Source of the DNA: Opitutia bacterium
GTDB lineage: Bacteria; Verrucomicrobiota; Verrucomicrobiia; Opitutales; Seribacteraceae
Direction of reading: 5' to 3'
Length of the DNA: 7,713 bases
Assembly: GCA_018646565.1 (NCBI GenBank)
Contig: JABGUO010000138.1
Location: 1 to 7,713, forward strand
Shown: positions 1 through 6,751 of the stretch, one piece after another
Layout: every line of letters starts with the position of its first letter
Numbering within the stretch: position 1 is the first letter of the stretch
Translations under genes and position numbers: made by a program
The notes under the pieces: model-generated
What the model was told of the DNA's origin: nothing
Database searches by the model: none
Seen by the model: only the letters and a program-made list of their open reading frames with translations

Positions 1-1
1 A

Positions 2-1534
2 AAAATCCTTCAACAATTTGGTTTTGTTCGTGGAGTAGGCTATTTACAGAGCTTCGCAAAAACGGGAAATAAGGACTTCCTTGAGAAGGCATCGGGGGCA
101 TTTGGATTTTTTGCGGATAAGTTTCCCAATGATTCAAAAGCCGTGATGGCTTTGCAAAAGAGAACGGATTGTCTTCGTGCACTTCATGACTGGAAGGAAG
201 CCGCAATTGTCATCGAATTACTATTGGATACATCAAAACCTTACCGTAAGCAGATTGTGAAACGAAGCGAACTGATGAATCTTTATTTTGGTAAAGCTCA
301 GTGCTATCACATCGAGCAAAACTGGGTTAAAGGGGAACCATCCTTTAAGGAATTATTGAAGTATGCCGATCTCGCCAAGGATGAAGACCGCTCTGCATAT
401 GCAGTTTCTTGTCTTACTGAAATGTTCGTGCAGACCAAACGGATCGATGAAGTCTTTCCTTTATTACCCCGTTTATCTGGAGATACCCCAGCCCGTTACG
501 ACCTTCGCCTGAACGTCAATTTAATGCAGGGTGCGGCTCAACTTAAAGATAATGAAAGACATGTGGAGGCTTCACTTTTTTATGCTCTGACCATGACAAC
601 GGAGGAAATTGTTGCATTTTATACCGAAAGGCAGAAGCAATTACAGACAGAACTTTCCCAATATGAACAATTGATCGCGTTACAGGGAAATACAATGCCC
701 AAGCGTCGATTGGAAATTTTGAAAGAGCGTTCAAATGCAATCGCCATGAAACTGACCAGTGCCAAAGGTCAACTTAAGTTGGCTCAGGATACCCCTCCGT
801 TTACAACCGTTTTACGCTGGAGAAAAGCGGATAATTTTCAAGTTACTAAAAGGGACTGGGAGTCATTTTGGGGATTTTATTGGCTCTACAAAGACTTTCC
901 AAAACATGATAGTGTGGAGAATTTTATTTATGCGGCCTTCGCTTCAGCCAATACTGTAAAACATCGAGAAAAATCGATCGAGCTGGGAGAAGAATACTTA
1001 CAAAACAAAGACTGGAAGAAATTCCGGGCGGATGTTACTTTTATTATGGCAAATGCGTACAGGCAGGAAGCGGAAAGCCTTCAAGCAATTGCGGTCAGCT
1101 TACAATCCGCAATGGGAACTGCAGAAAAAGACAGGGCAGAAAAATCAAAAGTTAAATCCGCGGAATACTACAATCGCTTTTTTGGACTGTGTGATGACTT
1201 CATCGAAGTAATGCCTGAGCATAAATATGCGAAGGATTTTGTTGGCATGATGGGATCGGTTTTCTTCAAACGCAGAAAATTCGAAGAATTATTGGAAAAA
1301 TTTGCCGGATTTGAGAATGGTGCGATGAACCGCTCCCAAGGCTATGTAAATCGTAGTGAGTTTAATAAAAGCCCCGCTATGCCGACCGCTCATTACATGA
1401 GTGGATTGGCATTACTCGCCTCCGGTAAGTTTGAAGAGGCTAAGCCATTGCTCGGTGCGGTGGTGGGGGTAAATGTCGAAGGGCTTGCGATTGGAGGTTC
1501 AATTTACAGTGAAGACGAGGAGGAATCGGAATAA
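2..1534 (+). CDS. TPR-repeat / coiled-coil protein, 5' end missing
   Basis: The reading frame is open from the left edge (first whole codon at 2) to the TAA at 1532-1534, giving 510 visible codons. The GTG at 143 and ATG at 146 are internal, because in-frame protein-like sequence continues upstream. The visible part is helical and TPR-like: an N-proximal unit with FFADKFPND, a unit around 'YFGKAQCYHIEQNW', and a near-canonical C-terminal TPR ('HYMSGLALLASGKFEEAKPLL', split here as HYMSGLALLASG and KFEEAKPLL). Between them, about 602-790 encodes a charged Glu/Gln/Lys/Leu-rich segment that should form a long coiled coil. The protein ends in an acidic tail, EDEEESE. The N-terminus is unseen, so export cannot be judged; large exported TPR proteins are common beside ExbB/ExbD genes in PVC bacteria. 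It overlaps the next gene by one base (TAATG), which suggests translational coupling. Role inferred: scaffold or partner of the downstream motor. The exact function is not recognised. Confidence 0.85.
   Translation, partial: KILQQFGFVRGVGYLQSFAKTGNKDFLEKASGAFGFFADKFPNDSKAVMALQKRTDCLRALHDWKEAAIVIELLLDTSKPYRKQIVKRSELMNLYFGKAQCYHIEQNWVKGEPSFKELLKYADLAKDEDRSAYAVSCLTEMFVQTKRIDEVFPLLPRLSGDTPARYDLRLNVNLMQGAAQLKDNERHVEASLFYALTMTTEEIVAFYTERQKQLQTELSQYEQLIALQGNTMPKRRLEILKERSNAIAMKLTSAKGQLKLAQDTPPFTTVLRWRKADNFQVTKRDWESFWGFYWLYKDFPKHDSVENFIYAAFASANTVKHREKSIELGEEYLQNKDWKKFRADVTFIMANAYRQEAESLQAIAVSLQSAMGTAEKDRAEKSKVKSAEYYNRFFGLCDDFIEVMPEHKYAKDFVGMMGSVFFKRRKFEELLEKFAGFENGAMNRSQGYVNRSEFNKSPAMPTAHYMSGLALLASGKFEEAKPLLGAVVGVNVEGLAIGGSIYSEDEEESE
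1518..1523 (+). promoter_or_regulatory. Strong Shine-Dalgarno for the 1534 lipoprotein start
   Basis: A perfect AGGAGG, within GAGGAGGAA at 1517-1525, ends 10 nt before the ATG at 1534. It lies inside the acidic tail of the upstream gene, where GAG GAG GAA encodes Glu-Glu-Glu, so it doubles as coding sequence. Together with the TAATG overlap and the signal peptide that follows, it fixes the start at 1534. Confidence 0.7.
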
Positions 1535-3684
1535 TGGATAAAATATGCCGTATCTTTTTTCTCTTTCCTCTCTCTTTTTTCTTGGTTTCCTGTGGTGGCG
1601 ATGAGACTGAACCGGTTTCTGAAGCTACCTCAGACACTACTGCACCCGAAGTAAAACCCGAAAAGGCTCCAATAGTCGAAGAGGTCGAGGAGGAAGTTGT
1701 AGTTCTGCCGAATCCAAATGGGGTTTACCTGCCAAACGGAGAGGAACAGAATGGAAAGCCTGTTTTTGTAAATGGGGAAGGCTTTTTCATGTGGTTTAAT
1801 GGTTCAATCTGGAAGATTTCAGATAAGTCGGGGGGAGGGAAAATAGTCTCGTCTGGTAATGAATCGATTAATGATAAGTGGAGCGACGGGGGGAAAGCCC
1901 GTCATTTCCCGGACGATGAGTTTGCCAAAGATGCGTTATTTCGCCTTGCAGTCGCGTATCAGGGTTCCACTGATAACCCAAATGCAATCCGTCTTTTTCA
2001 GCAGTTTGTGAAAGACTTCCCAGAAGACAAAATGGTTCCCGAAGCATACCTCAGCTTGGGCGACTTGGCTATCAGCGATGTAAAATCGGACGAGCAACCT
2101 TCCTACGAACAAATCCAAAATGCCCAAGCCAATTATTCATTGGTTCGGGAAAAGTCACGGGAAATTAAATTAATTACCGATGCCACATTTAATGAAGGTG
2201 GTCTGATCGAGCGAGTGGCGGAAAGTCCTGACGGCATCGTCGAAAATTACCTTACTTTTGACAAAAACAAAGACGAAGTATTGCAATCAAGTGAATATTC
2301 CACCATCGGAATTGAATCCGATAAATCTTTTGCCGATTTTGATTTGAATGAAGATAAGTCCATCGATTTCGGTGAACTTTATGATGTAGCCTCCTATGTT
2401 TATTACTCAAGCATGGTAAAATTATTCTCGGACTATTCTGAAAAATTTAGTGATTCAGATGGAGCAAGAATTTCAGAAGCTACTGAAAAAATTGGATTTG
2501 CCAATGAAATGCTTGGTCGTCCCTCTACCATGCTTAATCTTTATTATAAAGATATTGAAAAGTACGGCAACGATCCCAGCAATGTAGGCGTCGATGGTAT
2601 TCTTAAAAAATACACCGTTAAGTACGATGAATACGATAAATTATACGGAAGAACTTTAGATCTTCTTACAAAGCTACAAGAACCCGGGCAAACCATTTCA
2701 TTTACGTATCGTGACAGGAAGGGAATTGAAGAAACGATTACTGGAACGGTTGAGGATATAATTGGAGATCGTAAAAAACTGCTACCATTTCTTTCCTCTC
2801 AATACAAGGGCATGGACCAGGATATTTATAGCGAGGTGGTGAAATCTCGTGGGGCAATCTTTTCAAACCCTTCTCATATGGCAAAATTCAAGGGTTATTT
2901 AAAGAAATATAAAGAATTTAAAAAGGGATTTCCGTCGGATCTATCTCCTGCCGTTGCGTTTGCAAAATTATTGGAACAGGCAAAGTCAGCGGGGAACAAA
3001 CCACTTGAATTGCGCATGCGTTCAATGCTCGATCGGGTTGGTTCAAAAGCGGGAGGGAGTTATAATCCACAAAAGAGTGACTTCCCTGCGGCAAGTCCAG
3101 GTGTTCTTGTTTGGATGGCCGAACAATTACTTGCCCAAAACTCGGTGGAGGATGCGGTATCTGCGATGGAGCGCCTTGTAAATGTATACGGTGATACCGG
3201 AGGCGAATTTCTTTTTGATGCGTACTACCTCTTGGGGCAAGCGAAGCAAAAGGAGCGAGATTACCAGACATCGGTATCTCATTATCAATCTGCACTCGCA
3301 AATTCATCGTGGCATGATAACGCCAACGATGCTCGGATTCGCCTGGGCGAATCTCTTTTTGAAGTGGGTCAGTCCACTAAAGACTCCAGTCTATTTGACC
3401 AGGCGGTTTCCTCCTTCGAGGAAGTAAGAAGCGATACTGATACCAGCCTCGAGCAGAGGGCTCAATCTTCCTACATGATGGGGGAATGTAAACGTGCCAT
3501 CCGGGATCATGCCGGTGCGGCATATTATTACCTGGACACAACCCTTAACTTTCCAAGTGCAACAAAGTGGGCTTCCAAATCCTACGAACAAGCAATTCGT
3601 TGTTACGAACAAACCGGGCAATCTGATCAAATTACTCAAGTGGAAAAACAGTATGTTGATTGGCAGAGAAAGTTTCTTAAATGA
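1534..3684 (+). CDS. TPR lipoprotein with paired EF-hands
   Basis: This encodes a 716-aa protein. Residues 1-20 form a lipoprotein signal: Lys/Arg near the N-terminus, a Phe/Leu-rich core, and lipobox LVSC with the acylated cysteine at C20. Gly at +2 is not the Asp inner-membrane retention signal known from enterics, so outer-membrane anchoring is plausible. Residues about 23-60 are an acidic, Pro/Val-rich linker. Residues about 62-118 form a small aromatic, glycine-rich module (NGKPVF, MWFNGSIWKI). Residues about 124-180 are TPR-like, with FPDDEFAKDALFRLAVAY followed by FPEDKMVPEAYLSLG. Residues 243-254 and 270-281 are two EF-hand loops. A helical middle part with a short beta-rich stretch (about 387-407) follows, then C-terminal TPRs at about 558-700. 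The N-terminal TPR pattern recalls the CpoB/YbgF and BamD-type periplasmic TPR proteins. Likely role, inferred: envelope scaffold with Ca2+-dependent structure serving the downstream ExbB/ExbD motor. No catalytic motif was seen. It overlaps the next gene by 4 nt (ATGA). Confidence 0.88.
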   Translation: MDKICRIFFLFPLSFFLVSCGGDETEPVSEATSDTTAPEVKPEKAPIVEEVEEEVVVLPNPNGVYLPNGEEQNGKPVFVNGEGFFMWFNGSIWKISDKSGGGKIVSSGNESINDKWSDGGKARHFPDDEFAKDALFRLAVAYQGSTDNPNAIRLFQQFVKDFPEDKMVPEAYLSLGDLAISDVKSDEQPSYEQIQNAQANYSLVREKSREIKLITDATFNEGGLIERVAESPDGIVENYLTFDKNKDEVLQSSEYSTIGIESDKSFADFDLNEDKSIDFGELYDVASYVYYSSMVKLFSDYSEKFSDSDGARISEATEKIGFANEMLGRPSTMLNLYYKDIEKYGNDPSNVGVDGILKKYTVKYDEYDKLYGRTLDLLTKLQEPGQTISFTYRDRKGIEETITGTVEDIIGDRKKLLPFLSSQYKGMDQDIYSEVVKSRGAIFSNPSHMAKFKGYLKKYKEFKKGFPSDLSPAVAFAKLLEQAKSAGNKPLELRMRSMLDRVGSKAGGSYNPQKSDFPAASPGVLVWMAEQLLAQNSVEDAVSAMERLVNVYGDTGGEFLFDAYYLLGQAKQKERDYQTSVSHYQSALANSSWHDNANDARIRLGESLFEVGQSTKDSSLFDQAVSSFEEVRSDTDTSLEQRAQSSYMMGECKRAIRDHAGAAYYYLDTTLNFPSATKWASKSYEQAIRCYEQTGQSDQITQVEKQYVDWQRKFLK
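2260..2376 (+). other. Paired EF-hand calcium-binding loops
   Basis: Loop 1 (residues 243-254, nt 2260-2295) reads DKNKDEVLQSSE, with ligand positions D243, N245, D247 and bidentate E254, and Leu at position 8. Loop 2 (residues 270-281, nt 2341-2376) reads DLNEDKSIDFGE, with D270, N272, D274, S276 and E281, and Ile at position 8. The usual Gly at position 6 is Glu in loop 1 and Lys in loop 2. The loops start 27 residues apart, with aromatic residues before each, as in many bacterial EF-hand proteins. The motif is visible in the sequence; calcium binding is inferred. Confidence 0.8.
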
Positions 3685-4919
3685 GTAAGTATTTAACTTG
3701 TATTACAATCTTGTTCAGCTTTTGTTTCGGTCACATTAATTTGTGCGCACAAGCCAACCAGGATTACTTCAAGATCCATTCGGGTGCATTACCGGTTAAG
3801 ATATTTGTTGGAAATGCAGCAAAAGCTGGCACTCTCTTAGGGGTGGATGGGCAGAAGGGCATCATTTATGCCTCTATGGACGGTGCGGGAAGGATGCAAC
3901 TGGAACTTCGCGGATTGAAGAAACAGAATATTCAAGGTTTTTCATTTGCTTGGCCACAGGGGGCGATGAAAACCCTTCAAGCATTTTCTAACGAACAGTA
4001 CAGCAAAGAACTCTTACCAAGTTTAAGACCTATTATATACAAAGTAATGCTCTTTCTTGAAATACCCCAGCAATACTTTGCCATCCATGATAATTGCTTG
4101 ATCTATGTAAAAGCATTAATTGCCATGGAGCAGTATAATGAAGCGTTTTATTTATTATCACGTCTTAACTTAAATAAGTTGGACAGCTATGGATACCGGG
4201 ATTTCTCCGAAGCGTCACTTGAACTCGCCAGTAAAATGATTCGAGCCAACCCAAAATCTGCCAAGATTGCCCGTGCACTTTTACAAAAAGTAACGATTCG
4301 AAACAATAGTGCTGATCATGCCTCTTATTTAAAACTTGCCGATTCACTACGAACCCAGGGTTTGTATAACGATGCAATTTCTGAATACGCTAGGTTGGGA
4401 CCAATCGTGCAAAAGTCTCCTGGAAGTCCCCATGCCAAGATAGTCGAAATTTGGCCGATTTATTGTTATATTAAATTATACGAAACCTATTCCAAGGCCG
4501 CATTAAAGGATGCACGGTACAAAGCAGCGGCCGGTAAAATATTTAATACTGCGATGCAGACTGTTAAAAAGTTAGATGAAAAACCACCCGCCCGGCAAAC
4601 AAATGAATACTCTCTTTATAAACTGATTCGCGCTCTTCTGCGCGTTCAGTATGCACGTCAATACGAGCAAAGTGGGAACGAATTGAAAGCCGCAGAATTT
4701 TACCGACAGTCTGTTTTGGAAGTAACAGAAGGAATTGTGAGTGCCCGCGTCGGTCTAGATTGGCTTCCGGAATCCCTTTTGATGGCGGGTGGAGCCTATG
4801 AAAAATTAAGTTTAAATGAGGCGGCAATCAATGTTTACAAACAGGTCTCCATTTTTTACAAGGGTTCAAAATGGGCCATTGAAAGTAAAAAACGATTAGA
4901 TGCAATCCCCGCCACCTGA
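3681..4919 (+). CDS. Secreted TPR-type protein, unrecognised family
   Basis: This encodes a 412-aa protein starting at the ATG of an ATGA overlap with the upstream lipoprotein stop, so coupling is likely; only a weak purine-rich SD (GAGAAAG) precedes it. Residues 1-25 form a signal peptide with a plausible signal peptidase I site after AQA (A25). C22 is preceded by Leu, so it does not make a lipobox. Residues about 39-95 look like a small beta-rich domain (KIFVGNAAKAGTLLGVDG, then alternating hydrophobics), ending near FSFAWPQG. The rest is helical and TPR-like, with units near 138-163, 215-240, 318-346 and 362-395. The last contains AAINVYKQVSIFYKGSKWA, which resembles the end of the upstream lipoprotein (LNFPSATKWA). 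It is predicted to be soluble in the periplasm. Inferred role: partner of the lipoprotein and of the adjacent ExbB/ExbD complex. No enzyme motif was found. Confidence 0.85.
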   Translation: MSKYLTCITILFSFCFGHINLCAQANQDYFKIHSGALPVKIFVGNAAKAGTLLGVDGQKGIIYASMDGAGRMQLELRGLKKQNIQGFSFAWPQGAMKTLQAFSNEQYSKELLPSLRPIIYKVMLFLEIPQQYFAIHDNCLIYVKALIAMEQYNEAFYLLSRLNLNKLDSYGYRDFSEASLELASKMIRANPKSAKIARALLQKVTIRNNSADHASYLKLADSLRTQGLYNDAISEYARLGPIVQKSPGSPHAKIVEIWPIYCYIKLYETYSKAALKDARYKAAAGKIFNTAMQTVKKLDEKPPARQTNEYSLYKLIRALLRVQYARQYEQSGNELKAAEFYRQSVLEVTEGIVSARVGLDWLPESLLMAGGAYEKLSLNEAAINVYKQVSIFYKGSKWAIESKKRLDAIPAT

Positions 4920-4984
4920 GTGAATCCTACTCTTGACCCATTCCCCCTTACCAGTAATTCTTAGACCTTAAAACAAACAAAATT

Positions 4985-5833
4985 ATGAAACTAGGCTCAA
5001 TCCGTAAATTCAGCATAATTGGAATTATCTTTTCCAGTTTATCCCCCAGTTTTTTTGCTAATGTGGTTCACGCACAACAAAAGGGCTTTGGTTCAGCCCT
5101 GGTTGATAATTTGGGGCCTTTCTTGGTCCCCTTTATCATATTGATATTAGCCGGTTTCACACTGATTATTTATAATGGTATCGCGATTCGAAAAAAAGCA
5201 TTTGTAAAGGAGGACGTGGTTCAGCCGATCATGCAGGAACTGCAAAATTTAAATGTCGAAGGTGCGATTGCTCTATGCGAACAGTATAAATTGCCAGTCA
5301 CTTCTGTGCTCAAGGGTGGACTTGCCCGTATCCAAGATGATGAATTGGACATCGAGTCGATCGAGAAAGGACTGGAGGAAACCTCCGGCCTTGAGTTGGC
5401 AAAACCTTTCACGTGGATTAACCTTCTCAATACAGTTGGTTCAATAGCGCCCATGGTAGGACTGCTCGGAACAGTAACTGGTATGATCGGTGCCTTCCAA
5501 GTTTTGCAAAGCTCGGGAATGGGCGGAGAATCAAGTCAAAAAATGGCGGGTAATATTGGTAGTGCATTGTGGACAACTGCTGCCGGTCTAGTAGTGGCGA
5601 TTCCCACATTGATTTCTTATTTTATTTATAAAACAAAATTTGGTACAATCGTGGCAGAAGTAAATCGAGTGGCCGGGGAAATGGTTTTCACTCTAGTGCG
5701 TGCCGCAAGAGGTGGTTTTGCTGAAGGGGGAGAAGAGGCGGCAGGCGAAGAGTATTACGAAGAGGAACAAGAAGCTCCTGTGGAGGAAGGCTTGCCTCCA
5801 GCGCCCGGAGCACCGCCAATGCCACCTGCATAA
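4985..5833 (+). CDS. MotA/TolQ/ExbB family proton-channel subunit
   Basis: This encodes a 282-aa inner-membrane subunit of a proton-motive-force-driven motor. By family knowledge, a pentamer of such subunits surrounds a dimer of ExbD/TolR subunits. An N-terminal hydrophobic stretch (about 9-30, ending VVHA before QQKG) resembles a cleavable signal peptide. TM1 is about 44-64, a cytoplasmic domain about 66-142, TM2 about 145-172 with the family motif GLLGTVTGMIGAF (159-171), and TM3 about 192-215 with ALWTTAAGLVVAIP (194-207). T163 and T198 align by eye with the conserved channel threonines of E. coli ExbB (T148, T181). S193 sits where E. coli ExbB has Glu176. The tail (about 243-282) is acidic then Pro/Ala-rich, beyond the family core. 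No Shine-Dalgarno precedes the ATG; the leader is A-rich. It lies 65 nt after the TPR genes and 29 nt before an ExbD gene. The sequence does not settle whether it is ExbB-like or TolQ-like in function. Confidence 0.93.
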   Translation: MKLGSIRKFSIIGIIFSSLSPSFFANVVHAQQKGFGSALVDNLGPFLVPFIILILAGFTLIIYNGIAIRKKAFVKEDVVQPIMQELQNLNVEGAIALCEQYKLPVTSVLKGGLARIQDDELDIESIEKGLEETSGLELAKPFTWINLLNTVGSIAPMVGLLGTVTGMIGAFQVLQSSGMGGESSQKMAGNIGSALWTTAAGLVVAIPTLISYFIYKTKFGTIVAEVNRVAGEMVFTLVRAARGGFAEGGEEAAGEEYYEEEQEAPVEEGLPPAPGAPPMPPA

Positions 5834-5862
5834 CAAGCATAATTGATTTTATTTAAGTTTAG

Positions 5863-6273
5863 ATGAGTGGATACAAACCACCCGAGTCCAATGACTCGCC
5901 TGATTTAACTCCCATGATTGATGTGGTATTCTTGTTGATCGTATTTTTTATGGTGGTCGCACAAAGAATGTCTGAACAATATATAGAATTATCCGCTCTG
6001 CCTGTTGCCGGAAATTCAAGTGTAAAGGAACAGCCTCCCCCGCGCACAATCATCAGTATCGATGAAACACCAGTCGGACAGAAGTATTATTGGGGAGAAC
6101 AGGAAATTGATATGGATGCAATCGGAACAGCCGTAAAAAGAAACCCGGAATGGAAGGTTTTTTTACGGGTTCATCCAAAAGTCACCCATGCAGTGGTTCA
6201 GGATGTAATGAAGGTGATCGGGAATGCGGGTCAGGCAGATATCATTTTTGGAACCTGGCAAGTAGGGACATAA
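5863..6273 (+). CDS. ExbD/TolR family biopolymer transport protein (first copy)
   Basis: This encodes a 136-aa protein, near the usual ExbD length (about 140 aa). It has a short cytoplasmic N-terminus, then the family signature DLTPMIDVVFLLIVFFMV. D20 in this motif corresponds to the essential proton-binding Asp of the single transmembrane helix (D25 in E. coli ExbD, D23 in TolR). The helix spans about 18-35. Residues about 37-136 form the periplasmic domain, with a Pro-rich stretch (QPPPRT) and a C-terminal alpha/beta segment (VFLRVHPKVTHAVVQDVMKVIG). No Shine-Dalgarno is visible before the ATG; the 29-nt gap after the channel gene is AT-rich. It would occupy the central stalk of the motor with the neighbouring channel protein, either alone or mixed with the second ExbD encoded 4 nt downstream. 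ExbD versus TolR identity is unresolved. Confidence 0.92.
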   Translation: MSGYKPPESNDSPDLTPMIDVVFLLIVFFMVVAQRMSEQYIELSALPVAGNSSVKEQPPPRTIISIDETPVGQKYYWGEQEIDMDAIGTAVKRNPEWKVFLRVHPKVTHAVVQDVMKVIGNAGQADIIFGTWQVGT

Positions 6274-6277
6274 TCGA

Positions 6278-6733
6278 ATGGAAACACTAAAGAAAATTTT
6301 AGCCGACGAGGATGAAGTAGATCTGACCCCCATGATTGATGTTACCTTTTTGCTCCTTATTTATTTCATGGTTACGACAATGCTCAAGCAACCGGAGGCG
6401 GAGTTATCTATTCAATTGCCCGGAAAGCCCCAAAGTAGCGATGTCACTCCAATGGATATGCTTAATGTTAAAATTGGAGACCAAGGCGAGGTTTACTTAA
6501 ATGGATCCGAGATTGAGGATGGATTCGATTTTGAAATGCCTGACCTTGTTTCCAACCTCAAGGTTCAAAAAGGGATGCGAGATCAACTCATTTCTTCGGG
6601 AGCAAAGACCAAAGCGGAAGCGGAATTAAAAGTACAAATTGAATCTTCCGGAATTGCAGAGCATCAATCTGCAGTGAGTGTATTAAATGCCTGCTCGGAA
6701 GCCGGTGTGAATAAAGTAACTTTTTCTTTTTAA
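6278..6733 (+). CDS. ExbD/TolR family biopolymer transport protein (second copy)
   Basis: This encodes a 151-aa protein. The acidic N-terminus (ADEDEVDLTPMIDV) leads into a single TM helix (about 19-36) carrying D21, the expected proton-binding Asp. It shares DLTPMIDV exactly with the first ExbD but differs through most of the periplasmic domain, so the two are diverged paralogues rather than a recent duplication. The periplasmic part contains GEVYLNGSEI, the common beta-hairpin segment of ExbD proteins, then a longer charged helical stretch (about 90-120, KVQKGMRDQLISSGAKTKAE) than the first copy has, and the usual ending (SVLNACSEAGVNKVTFSF). The ATG lies 4 nt after the previous stop, with at best a weak SD (AGGG at 6264-6267), so coupled translation is likely. 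Paired ExbD genes after one ExbB are known elsewhere, for example Xanthomonas exbD1/exbD2. The pairing suggests ExbD heterodimers or alternative stators, which is inference. Confidence 0.92.
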   Translation: METLKKILADEDEVDLTPMIDVTFLLLIYFMVTTMLKQPEAELSIQLPGKPQSSDVTPMDMLNVKIGDQGEVYLNGSEIEDGFDFEMPDLVSNLKVQKGMRDQLISSGAKTKAEAELKVQIESSGIAEHQSAVSVLNACSEAGVNKVTFSF

Positions 6734-6751
6734 CTCAGCTTTTTTGCCTTA

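Noticed and set aside
1553..1583. A 31-nt pure pyrimidine tract just after the lipoprotein start codon
   Set aside because: It is explained by the Phe/Leu/Pro/Ser codons of the signal-peptide core. No mirror repeat or other structure was seen.
2918..3307. A 129-codon minus-strand open frame inside the lipoprotein gene
   Set aside because: The translation is Pro/His/Ser-rich with no domain pattern. The sense strand encodes convincing TPR sequence, so it is an antisense shadow.
3715..3755. A lipobox in the secreted TPR protein (C15 or C22)
   Set aside because: C15 follows Phe and C22 follows Leu, neither fitting the small residue needed at -1. The AQA site fits signal peptidase I better.
5206..5218. 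An internal AAAGGAGG with an in-frame GTG in the channel gene, suggesting an internal start
   Set aside because: The GTG is only 2 nt from the site and the next ATG (5231) is 17 nt away, both poor spacings. A product starting here would lack TM1.
4985..6733. An anti-phage Zorya-type system (ZorA/ZorB are MotA/MotB-like)
   Set aside because: There is no helicase or nuclease partner and no long ZorA tail. The small proteins are ExbD/TolR-like without a peptidoglycan-binding OmpA domain.
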